Under the pieces are notes generated by a model. The model worked only from the letters and a program-made list of their open reading frames with translations, had not been told where the DNA came from and searched no databases. A program made the translations under genes and the position numbers. A stretch of DNA of 64,000 nucleotides from Balanoglossus misakiensis (Eukaryota > Hemichordata): assembly GCA_040954595.2 (NCBI GenBank), contig CM082597.2, positions 8,184,001 to 8,248,000 on the forward strand, in the 5' to 3' direction. This document shows positions 21,317 through 30,154 of the stretch, in pieces. How positions within the stretch are numbered: position 1 is the stretch's first letter; each line of letters starts with the position of its first letter.

Positions 21317-22610
21317 AGATTTCCAGGCTGACGTACCAGTTCCTGCTCATCGTCGCTATCAAAGTGCACAAGTGAGCACGTATTTTCGAGCGCACGATCG
21401 CTGAGCACGACATATTCGTCACTTGAATCAAATTACGTACTGGTTGATGAAAAAAATACTGCCATTAATCGACATGCTGACAGGCGCAGAAGACAGCCCT
21501 GATACACGGCCGAACAACCTGGCAGTAGCCCTGACCTCGAACGCCGCGGGCCAGCTTAGGCTTGTAGTTAGTTTTGGCACAGTCACTTGGTAGATTCCAT
21601 TCAATTGAAGGGTTTCCTGATTTAAAGCACCGGTCAAGTAGGCGAAGTAATTGGACTTTTACTAGCTAGAAATACTAGAAAGTAGTCATACTGAAAAATT
21701 ATAACCCATGTAAGATTTCAGTAACATATATCCGTCAGTTCGTATTTTTTACTGAAAACATACTAGTACTCAATCATTGAAGCGCCTTTCCCAAGGTTGG
21801 CCCAACCTAAACATAATGGTTTATCTATTCTCTAATACTAATTTGAATAGTAAAGGTTAAGGGTTATAAGATATATCCAGGCACAAAGGTGGCGACCCAC
21901 GCGGCTAAGGTGTGAATCGCCAAACATATCTATGGAACAATAAAAATCTCCGGATTTCTATTGTTTCTGTGGACAGCGACGGTTTTCGCCAAGTTCTCAA
22001 TGATGCGATTCAAACCCGGGTTTGAGCAGAGTGCCCAGCGCAAACTGTCGACGTCCAACGTTATAGCGTTGCTATCTTGTGGAAGAAGACCGGTGCACTT
22101 TAAGTAAATAAACAAGAATCAAAGAAAACTTCCAGGCTGATCAACAAGCGCAAGGGTGAACCGTTCTGGCCATTGAAAACGTGTCAAGCTTACAAGGACA
22201 CCCATAAGGTAAGAATGATTGTCGTCCACTAGGTCTCTCTGTTTCCGTGATGTATGGTGACTGTGTCGCCGTCCCGTGAAGTTTTGTAGCCAGCAACATT
22301 TCTCAACGATGGGCATGTGTGTCAGGAAAGACCACCCTTTCCGACCACACACCTGTGTTGTGATCGCGTTCTTTATTGTAAGTTATGTAACATGTATTTG
22401 ATGTTTGTTCAACAACCTTCAAAGTCGCGCTTTTATTATATTTTACATATGGAATGCTTTTTTTTTCTTTTCAGGGAACAACGACATCAATGGAGATGCT
22501 CTATGATTGGCCAAGCCCTCTTATAACCATTTTGGACCCAGAAAAGTTTTCATTGTAAAATTTCCAGGAGTTTTTATATTTTAAGCGAGTGGATGTGTAA
22601 TGTGTGTCTC

Positions 22611-22912
22611 TGCCAATTGGCAGAGTCAGCCATCTTGTCTCTGGCCTCTGCCAATTGGCAGAGTCAGCCATCTTGTCTCTGGCCTCTGCCAATTGGCAGA
22701 GTCAGCCATCTTGTCTCTGGCCTCTGCCAATTGGCAGAATCAGCCATCTTGTCTCTAGCCTCTGGCAATTGGCAGAGTCAGCCATCTTGTCTCTGGTCTC
22801 TGCCAATTGGCAGAGTCAGCCATCTCGTCTCTGGCCTCTGCCAATTGGCAGAGTTGACTATCTTGTATCTTGCTTGGAAGGCTAAAAGGCAGATTTTCTG
22901 CCGATTGGCAGA
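22611..22912. repeat. Right subterminal array of TGCCAATTGGCA palindromes, 38-bp period
   Basis: About seven units of 38 bp start at 22611, 22649, 22687, 22725 and so on to 22839. The spacer contains GTCAGCCATCTTGTCTCTGG. An outlying TGCCGATTGGCA lies near 22901. The open frames through this block are by-products of the repeat. Confidence 0.92.
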
Positions 22913-23484
22913 GATACAGTAAAAGAAAACATGTTTTTTTCAATAGAAAAATTAAGTACACTTTTGAATGCCTAGAAATTCAGATTTTCTTTGTCAACTT
23001 TTGATGTATTATTTTTAAGTGCAATAAAACTCTGATTTTCTATAGAAATATTCTGTCCAAAAAGCCATTCTTTGCGTGTTAGTATATTTCCAAGAAAAAA
23101 ACTTGCCTCATCAACATTTGTTGCTACAAGTTCTGAACAAATGTTAAAAAAATAAGTATTTGTCCAAGGATAAAAGCAAGTATAAGTTGTGCGTATTTTT
23201 TTCTGAGGAAAATTAAAAGTCTTACAAGGCAATTCCGGGAAATTATTCCAAATATATGTTTTTCCTAAATATTAACCAAAGACACAAATTCCAGTGTTTT
23301 CCTGATTCTAGAATACAATTAAGAAAAAAGTCAGTTCAAAGTTATATTTGTTAGCTTTTTAATTTTTGGTTGATAATATACAAGAATCAATGTAATTTAT
23401 TAAGGATTTTTAGGTATTTTGTCAAAAAAATCTCAAAAAACCTTGTTTTTCGGAAATTGGGATTTCTATGTCGTTGTGTTTCAT

Positions 23485-24182
23485 GTGTTGCAGGTACTGC
23501 AGGACATTGCAATCATATAGTGGGACTTTTATATTTACTTGACCACTGCAAGAAATTAAAACTGAGAGAGTTTCCTTTACTGGGAACATGCACAGATAAT
23601 CCACAAAAGTGGCATCGTCCCAGGACTGATGGAATTGCACCTGAACCAATAATGGGCTACAATGTTTTTAGACCAAAGTATGGGACATCTTCCTCTGGGG
23701 TAGCTTGTACTTTGTATGAAGCTAGGGGGAAAGCTGTATTGCAGACATCAAATGATCAATTGAAAGAGCTCAGTAATGATATTCAGGACTTAAATTTGGG
23801 TTTTTCTCATTTGACCCCCACAACTGATGATACTGATATGGTACCAACAAAAATGGGTTTCCATGTGCCTGTGGGTAGTGTTCTCAGTTACCAGTTGTCC
23901 TTAACCGAAGGCAATTTTGATGTCCTGTGTAATATTTCCAATGATTTCATTGTAGAATTTATTCCAGAAACCTACCCTAGGCTTCCACTGTCTGCTGTCC
24001 CTATCTTCAACGTTAATGGCCCTTGTATTGAGAGTGTGTCAAAGTTCCTAGATAAACTTAAGCTGAACTCTGATGCATCAGCGCAACTAGAAGAACAAAC
24101 CCGTGGCCAGTGTTGTAACCCCTTATGGTTTGAAGCCAGGAAATTCAGATTAACGAGCAGCAAATTTGGGGGGGGTTGTTAA
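23485..24182 (+). pseudogene. SWIM-to-linker part of the element A nuclease
   Basis: Continues the nuclease frame after the nested insertion: CVAGTAGHCNHIVGLLYLL completes the SWIM C-x-H, then a linker follows with HLTPTTDDTDMVPTKMG. The frame ends after SSKFGGGC at 24182 because the G8 run shifts the frame. Alignment to element B (SNFSQIIKRK) places the correct continuation in the frame starting at 24166. Confidence 0.78.
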
Positions 24183-24765
24183 AAAAAGACCTTGGGGAAA
24201 TCATAGCAAATTTGTACGCAGCTTATTAATCACAAAAGACATGTCGCATATTCCAGCAATAAAATATGGCCAGGATAACGAATCAAAAGCTTTAAAAAAA
24301 TATGAAGATTTCATGATAAGTAGTGGTAGGCAGGTTTCTGTTTTTAGGGCGGGTTTAGTTGTGAACCCATCAATGTCCTGGTGTGGCGCATCACCAGATG
24401 CCAAAGTTATTGATGAACACAGTGGTGTTGGGATTGCTGAAATAAAATGTGCATATGCATATAGAGATGTCAGCCCCAGAGATGCATGTAGTGACACAAG
24501 ATTTTATTGTGAAATAGTGGATGGTGTGCCTCGTCTTAAAAAAAATCATAATTATTATTTTCAAGTTCAAGGCCAGATGGGCATATGTGGTGTGTCATGG
24601 TGCGACTTCGTTGTATACACAAATAAAGGTCTGTTGATAGAGAGAATAAAGTTTGACGTTTCTTTCTGGGAGTCAATGATGGAAAAACTTATTGGTTTTT
24701 ACGAGACACATTTTGTTCATGTAGCATCTGAAATGATAGATTTTGTAAATATAGATGCAAATTAA
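24166..24765 (+). pseudogene. YqaJ-type nuclease core of element A
   Basis: About 199 codons: GGVVKKRPWGNHSKFV, HIPAIKYGQDNESKAL, GLVVNPSMSWCGASPDA, VGIAEIKCAY, NYYFQVQGQMGICGVSW. The Glu after KYG, the Asp of SPD and the E-x-K of AEIK are the expected catalytic residues of a lambda-exonuclease/YqaJ fold. The stop at 24763-24765 falls in the first unit of a 39-bp tandem repeat. Confidence 0.82.
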
Positions 24766-24843
24766 GCTGAAATGATAGATTTTGTAAATATAGGAGCAAA
24801 TTAAGCTGAAATGATAGATTTTGTAAATATAGATGCAAATTAA
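24728..24843. repeat. 39-bp tandem repeat (three units) over the nuclease stop codon
   Basis: Units start at 24728, 24767 and 24806, each CTGAAATGATAGATTTTG followed by TAAATATAG and GCAAATTAA. The first unit codes the last residues of the nuclease. Confidence 0.88.
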
Positions 24844-25058
24844 ACTACTATTGTACTAGCAGTATGGAATTCAGTCTTGTTTTATTGTTGTTTTAACATG
24901 CACAATACAATTCAACAAAAACAATAACCATTAGATATCTCATACATGACCCTGTTATTTATTATATTAAAATCTCAGTATTGTCCCGTTATAGCCCCAG
25001 TAACACTAATTTTGAGACACTGTGTCAGTATTTTTTGTTGTTACTCCATATTTCCAAA

Positions 25059-25120
25059 ACATGATGAAAAAAACAACAGAAATGTTATTTAATAACATTT
25101 CTGTTTTTTTTTCATCATGT
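25059..25120. promoter_or_regulatory. Long hairpin between the convergent genes of element A
   Basis: Left arm ACATGATGAAAAAAACAACA then GAAATGTTATT; right arm AATAACATTTCTG then TTTTTTTTTCATCATGT. The arms are about 30 bases, nearly perfect and almost without a loop. It lies between the nuclease stop and the transposase stop at 25135, where it may act in 3'-end formation. That role is inference. Confidence 0.6.
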
Positions 25121-25134
25121 TATACCACCGGGCT

Positions 25135-27323
25135 TTAATCTGGCACAGAAATGATTGGGTTCTGGAAGAGAGTCAAAAGTGCACAGACTGTCCATATCTG
25201 ATTGATTGACCCTGTTAATGACATGGGGATCACAGAATCAAAAATATGGAAATTTTTCACTTTATTTATTGCTCTTTCTACATGGATTCTTTCTGATGCA
25301 ATCTGCTGAGTTTCAATAACATCACAATCTGGCATTTGTCCCCTTTGCCCCAGAAATGGTGGGATATTTAGCTTTACATTGATTGGATCAAGTAGATCCT
25401 GAATATCAAAGCCTTTGTCAGCTAGTATGCGATCTCCTGGCTCAAATGAATTTTGCAATAGGCCACTTCTGATGGTCAAATCACGATCTGAAATACTACC
25501 AGTGTACAGCTGTGAGACAAAGCTGATGTTACCAGCAGGACTGATTCCAATCAGACCTTTCAGTGTGTTTGTTGATTTATAATTTGAATATGATTGAGAT
25601 TTCAACATTAATGATGATGGCATTTCAATCTTTATTTATGTTGCATCAATGATTATACGTGTATCAGCATCTTTGAATGAATCTGGCATTGTGTTCACAA
25701 AAACTTGCTTAGATGGCCATATATTTATGGTACCAAGTCGGAGATACAGAAAATTTGACCAGGACAGAACAATATTACTGACAGTGGTGACAGAAACTGA
25801 AAATCGATATGACAAATCACGCTCAAAAAGACCCAACCGTACCCTGCACAAAAAAAGAAATAACTGATTTTGCACAGACAATTTCCGCGGTCTTCCAACC
25901 TTTGTTCCAGTCTGCTGGTGGGAACTTGCTGTCTGGCGAACATTTACGAGATTTTCACCATTTGGCCCAGGGTTTACATATTTTAGAAGGGAATTAAAAA
26001 CATGAATATTAGGAAAACCTGTGTAAAAAGAAATATCACACTCTTTGATGTTCTGTATCAAAAATTCGGAGTTGCGAAGAGCAATCTCCAGACGATGGTT
26101 CTCTACAGTTAATTGTTGGATTTTGTTTTTAAGTTCCTCCATTTCTTTGGCCATGATTTCAAAACGTGAGGAAGTTTCTTCATCAGCCCTTGCAACCTTG
26201 GTCGATGCATCCCCAGATTCCAACTGCATCATGGTTGTCTGGTTCTCATCCGTTTTGCATAACCGCGACAGTTGCAGAGCATTAAATGGCCGACTTGGCT
26301 TAGGCTGAGCTGTTATATGAGGAATATCTTCCCAACACTTAAAAACACACGGGACAGCCCCTGAATGAATCGTCCTCCTGCCACTGAATTGGTGAAACTC
26401 AATATCATCTTCTCTGAAATGGAGGAAGCAAACAACTGTATGATTTCCAACCTGAAAAATAAAAAACAAATATAAGCAATAGTAGAGGGATTATATTTTA
26501 GATTCAGCATGTTTCCAAAGACTTGATTTGTGTTGGAAAGCTACACAGTGGCTGTGACCTATATTTATATATGTACAACAATTACATTAATGAAATTTTC
26601 ATCTAATTCTTTAGACAGGAATATTTGATTTTTCATTTTTCATAACAGCAAGATGGTGTTTAGGGCTTTAAACAAATCGCTCCAAAATGTTCATTTTAAG
26701 AAATTTAAATACCTTAAAGGACTTGTCTTCATCACGTCTTATTTTTGTCAGCCATATCTTTTTCATTTCTTCATTTTGTGGAAATTTATGATACGTAACA
26801 GTACCATGCCCAGGAACAGAAAACTTCCCATAGCTGGTACAGCGTGGCACAGCACAGTTTTTTTTTGTAGCATTCCTGGAGCTCACCTTAGAAAAAAGCT
26901 GAATAAAAAAATAATATGTGATGTAAAAATATATGAAAAAAACATCATGGTGGTATCTACAAGTTATGCTGATCACAGCCCTGGCTGGCCCATGTATATT
27001 GCGGTTAAATGAACAAAAGATCGTGAAGGAAACAAAAACCAGAGGTGTGAAACAGTTGCTAATAGTATTTAGTTGTTCAGATGTTGTGTCATTGTAGCTA
27101 TTGGGTCTTTTGTATTAGTTGTGAATGAAAACTGGATCACTGAGCTGCTTAGAGCAAGTACGTTGAGGACATGAATAAGTAATAGGATGTAAATATTTAA
27201 GTAATGAAAATTAATGCCGCCGATGAATATTTATGAGTGACCGGCAGTCTGAAATTACTTGGCAGAACCAAATAAGGACTTTGAGAAGAAAACTGAAATC
27301 GCACTCACCATTTTTGCAGCCAT
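25135..27323 (-). pseudogene. Element A transposase gene: THAP zinc finger, coiled coil, HTH and DDE (one nonsense codon)
   Basis: Proposed exons: 27309-27323 (MAAKM, inside the right TIR), 26713-26898 and 25135-26451, all joined in phase 0. THAP is CAVPRCTSYG, WLTKIRRDEDKSF, VCFLHF, then AVPCVF (C2CH plus the terminal AVP box). A coiled coil (EMEELKNKIQQLTVENH) follows, then GRPRKLSVQNQ, a helix-turn-helix region (CRVRLGLFERDLSYRF) and a DDE_Tnp_4 core: IIIDAT (first Asp), SISDRDLT (second), ADKGFDI, ERIHVERAINKVK (Glu). About 505 codons. A TAA at 25636-25638 sits where element B has Glu (IIDCTEIK), a single-base change. Confidence 0.85.
26713..26898 (-). CDS. THAP exon 1 of the element A transposase
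   Basis: Sixty-two codons, phase 0 at both ends: an LFSKVSSRN start, then the THAP first Cys pair and the KKIW tryptophan. The acceptor is ATTCAG and the donor the weak GTATTT. It has no Met of its own before the zinc finger, so a 5' exon is needed. The TIR mini-exon 27309-27323 fits in phase. Confidence 0.7.
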
Positions 27324-27459
27324 TTCCAGCTTCCCGCGACCGCGTTGAAAAAACACCAGGCGCCACATAAGAAAAAAAACGTTGACAAAATGGCTTTTTC
27401 AAACTTTCCCCCGAATGACGTCATCGCCTGTAGAGGGCGCTACTTATGAAAGTGGTGTA
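26980..27459 (-). repeat. Right terminal inverted repeat of element A
   Basis: Reverse complement of 19344-19828. Contains the same ATGGCTGCAAAAATG plus GTGAGT on the minus strand (27303-27323). The 63-codon frame shared by both TIRs is only a consequence of the repeat. Confidence 0.85.
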
Positions 27460-27834
27460 TAGGCCCTACTGAGTAACACACACTTGGCAGTCTAACAGGT
27501 CTGGGTGCCAGGATTCTAGGAACCCTGGTAATCAAACCAGATTTAACCGACATGCCAGTGTTAGTGTTAGAGTGGAAAGTTGCCCCAAATTGCAACCATC
27601 ATTATCTTCATACGACCAATCCTCTGAAATCAATAGGGCTGTATATCACGGAGAAGTATATGATGGCTTCAATGCCTCTTTACGGAAAGGTACCCGGATG
27701 TAAATCAAAACGAGGCTCTAGGGGGCACTGCAGGTCAGGGACACTGCGCCATTGTTTGAACAAAGTTTGTTTACATAACATGACCTTTAGTGACACTAAT
27801 CTTTTGCGTACGTAAGACGTACTACGTTTAAATA

Positions 27835-29263
27835 ATGGGAAAGTGGTATTGTGCTGCAGCCCTGTGTAATAACCAAGCCAATAAGTGTCCAGAACTGTCG
27901 TGGCATACATTTGCCACTGACGAAAAGCGTCGGAAAGTGTGGATCGCGCTGATGCGGCGAGCAGACGATTTCTGCACATTTCAAGACATCAGACTTTAAG
28001 ATCGGATTGGCGGGTAAGCGATATCTAAAGCCAGGAATTTTACCGTCCATCTTTCCCTGGACAAAATCCACAGCTACCCGTCCTTCGCCGAGTCGAAGCC
28101 GTCTCTGTCTCGTTGATGATAGCGTACGTCTGCCCGTAACAACGACATCTGGTAACATTTCGCCCCAGTCCAGTTCAGCGGTTTTAGGACCCCTTACTCC
28201 GGAGGAATGTCTTACTCTTGCCGACAAAGTTCAACGACTCGAGAAAGAAAATCAACAGTTGAAGAAAGAAAATCTACAACGTCAACAGCAACTAGACATT
28301 TATAAGTTTGGACTGGACCGTTTTTCGTGTAGTGACGATGACATTTATTTTTATACCGGCTTTCCGGATTACAGAACTTTAGTCGGGTGCTACGAATATT
28401 TAAAACCGTGCGCCGAACATTTGCATTACTGGCAGTATGCACAGAGAAGGGCGAGAGAAAGTTCGTACACTCCGAGTCCGGACAGCGATGCCAGAAAAAC
28501 TGGAAGACCACGATCGATGCAGCCTATCGATGACTTTTTTTTAGTACTTTGTCGGTTGAGGTTGGGCTTATTTGAGCGAGATTTAGCCCATCGCTTTTCT
28601 GTTTCAATTTCCGTTGTATCTGATATTTGTATTACTTGGATTAATTTTATGTATTTACAATTTGGAAGTTTGCCCATTTGGCCATCGAGACAAAAAGTCA
28701 ATGAGCATATGCCTGAGATTTTCAAATCCAGTTATCCTGATACCAGGTGCATCATCGACTGTACAGAAATTAAATGCGAAACACCCAGTGACTATGGGAG
28801 ACAGTCGGAACTGTGGTCTGAGTACAAAACCCATGATACTTTGAAAGGCCTTGTTGCAATAGATCCTGCTGTTGCCGTGACTTTTATCAGTCCGTTATTT
28901 GGGGGCTCAGCATCAGATAGAGTCATCACTGAGCAATGTGGTCTTCTCGACTTGCTGGAGCCAAACGATAGTTTAATGGCAGACAAAGGGTTTGATTTGG
29001 GTGATCTACTTATCAAACGAAGGGTGACACTAAATATTCCTCCAAAACGTCGACCTGGTCAAAAGCAAATGAGCTGTAATGATGTTTTTCAAACTCAGAG
29101 AATTGCAAGTGTTCGCTTACACGTTGAACGAGCTATAGGCAGGGTGAAGGCGTGGCACATATTTGATCACGTGATTCCACTAACTTTGTACGGATCTATA
29201 AATCAGATGTGGGTTGTCTGTTGCTCTATTGTGAATTTTCAGAGGCCAGTGCTGTCATGCTAA
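27835..29263 (+). pseudogene. Element B THAP/DDE transposase gene (nearly intact, THAP frameshift)
   Basis: Starts MGKWYCAAALCNNQANKC, the THAP Cys pair, then WHTFATDEKRRKVWIALM. Near 27975 the frame shifts. The zinc finger ends in the next frame (AHFKTSDFKIG, RYLKPGILPSIFPW), and the ORF then runs to 29263. Domains: coiled coil (DKVQRLEKENQQLKKEN), GRPRSMQPIDD, HTH (CRLRLGLFERDLAHRFSVS), DDE core CIIDCTEIK, GGSASDRVIT, ADKGFDLGD, RLHVERAIGRVK. Roughly 475 codons. All three catalytic residues are present. Apart from one indel in the THAP region this looks functional, and the indel could be a sequencing error. Confidence 0.85.
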
Positions 29264-30154
29264 TTGTAATTACTTATGATTATGTTAAACAATGATTAAG
29301 AAGATCCACTTTGTAGTGCTCAATATATGCTTGGTATTGTCATCTGTGGGGACTATGAGTTCTGGATACATGGCTGGGTGAGGGTGTGTCTATTGTGGTG
29401 TCTGCAAGGTCATTGAACTTCTGGTCATCACTCAGTGACCTTGTTGACCCCACAATAGGCAATACCCCCCTGGTTTCCAAGGGATGAATATATGGAAAAG
29501 TCGCTCATTTTTACATTATTTATTTTCTTTTGAAATATTTTTTTTATGTTTTAATTCTATATATGAGCTACTTTTCCATAAATGATTTGTAAATCAATTC
29601 ATATATCAAACAATCACTACATCATTACTTGCTAATTTGACAGGGAAATTAGTATGTCTTCTTGATTAATTCCTGAAATTTATGTAACTATGTAATAAAC
29701 TTGAGCGTAGACAATGAATAATCATTAATTTATTTTATTGCAGTACCTTTTAATAAATAAATAAATATTTTGTAAATTAATAAAATAATTCAAACCATCT
29801 ATCATTATGGTTAAAAAATACTTTAAATAGTATGTGTATACATATCCTTAAAAGTCGCTGATGGAAAATTTCTATCAATATTTACAGAGAATGTATTTAC
29901 AAATTACATATATTTACAGATTTGAATTAAAAGTTTGATATTTATTTGGACAGCAATGCCACATGGTCTCTTGGTAATATTTTTCACCAAGTTTTAGAAA
30001 GTCAAGCAAGCATTTGTGACTGAAGAAAATACACCATGTTTCCAGATATAAAATGAATAAAATGTATGTACTTCATTTTTCTCACAATGTTTTCTGACTT
30101 AACCATGAAAACAATCACATATTTTTCAGTCTTTTCAGGTTTAACAGTATTGAA
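29264..30154. other. AT-rich intergenic segment of element B
   Basis: Lies between the two convergent gene ends. Contains a loose hairpin at about 29382-29466 (CTATTGTGG with CCCACAATAG) and long A/T runs. No gene seen. Confidence 0.5.

Larger units (their letters stand above)
20836..23480. mobile_element. Nested non-autonomous transposon, 2645 bp, with subterminal palindrome arrays
   Basis: Ends are AACACAACGACATAGAAAT and its complement, flanked by TCAT at 20832-20835 and 23481-23484. Excision with one TCAT restores the SWIM motif of the host ORF. It has no coding frame of note. The interior holds two tandem arrays of TGCCAATTGGCA, one near each end. A 4-bp target duplication with AACACAAC ends does not match a superfamily I can name. 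Confidence 0.85.
19480..24765 (+). pseudogene. Element A nuclease gene: SAP-like, SWIM zinc finger, YqaJ-type exonuclease (disrupted)
   Basis: Proposed exons: 19480-19494 (MAAKM), 20141-20277 and 20395-24765, phases 0-0, 0-2, 2. Exon 2 has a SAP-like helix pair (KSELQFWLKCHGLVH). Exon 3 has a Cys-rich segment (LRCPRCKDEYTV). A SWIM finger (KCSCVAGTAGHCNH) is restored if the insertion 20836-23480 is removed. Then comes a YqaJ/PD-(D/E)XK core: IKYGQDNESKALKKYE, GASPDAKV, IAEIKC, YYFQVQGQMGICG. YqaJ domains are phage-type recombination exonucleases, and in ISL2EU elements the second protein carries one. Lesions: a frameshift in a T6 run near 20672, the nested insertion, and one extra G in a G8 run at 24168-24175. 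Confidence 0.8.
19344..27459. mobile_element. Element A: ISL2EU-type DNA transposon with ~480-bp TIRs
   Basis: The outer ends TACACCACTTTCATAAGTAG and its complement are flanked by TA on both sides (19342-19343 and 27460-27461). Near-identical inverted repeats extend over 19344-19828 and 26980-27459. Inside are a plus-strand SAP/SWIM/YqaJ nuclease gene and a convergent minus-strand THAP/DDE transposase gene. That two-gene content plus a 2-bp duplication matches the published description of ISL2EU transposons, relatives of PIF/Harbinger. Without the nested 2.65-kb insertion the element is about 5.5 kb. Both genes carry lesions, so this copy is probably immobile on its own. Confidence 0.85.

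Noticed and set aside
22611-22912. The spaced repeats as a CRISPR array
   Set aside because: The 38-bp units are tandem copies including the spacers, in a eukaryotic transposon; there are no unique spacers and no cas genes.
22593-22961. Overlapping ORFs rich in CQLAESAILSL on both strands
   Set aside because: Translations of the 38-bp tandem repeat. Period and composition mirror the DNA repeat, with no coding signature.
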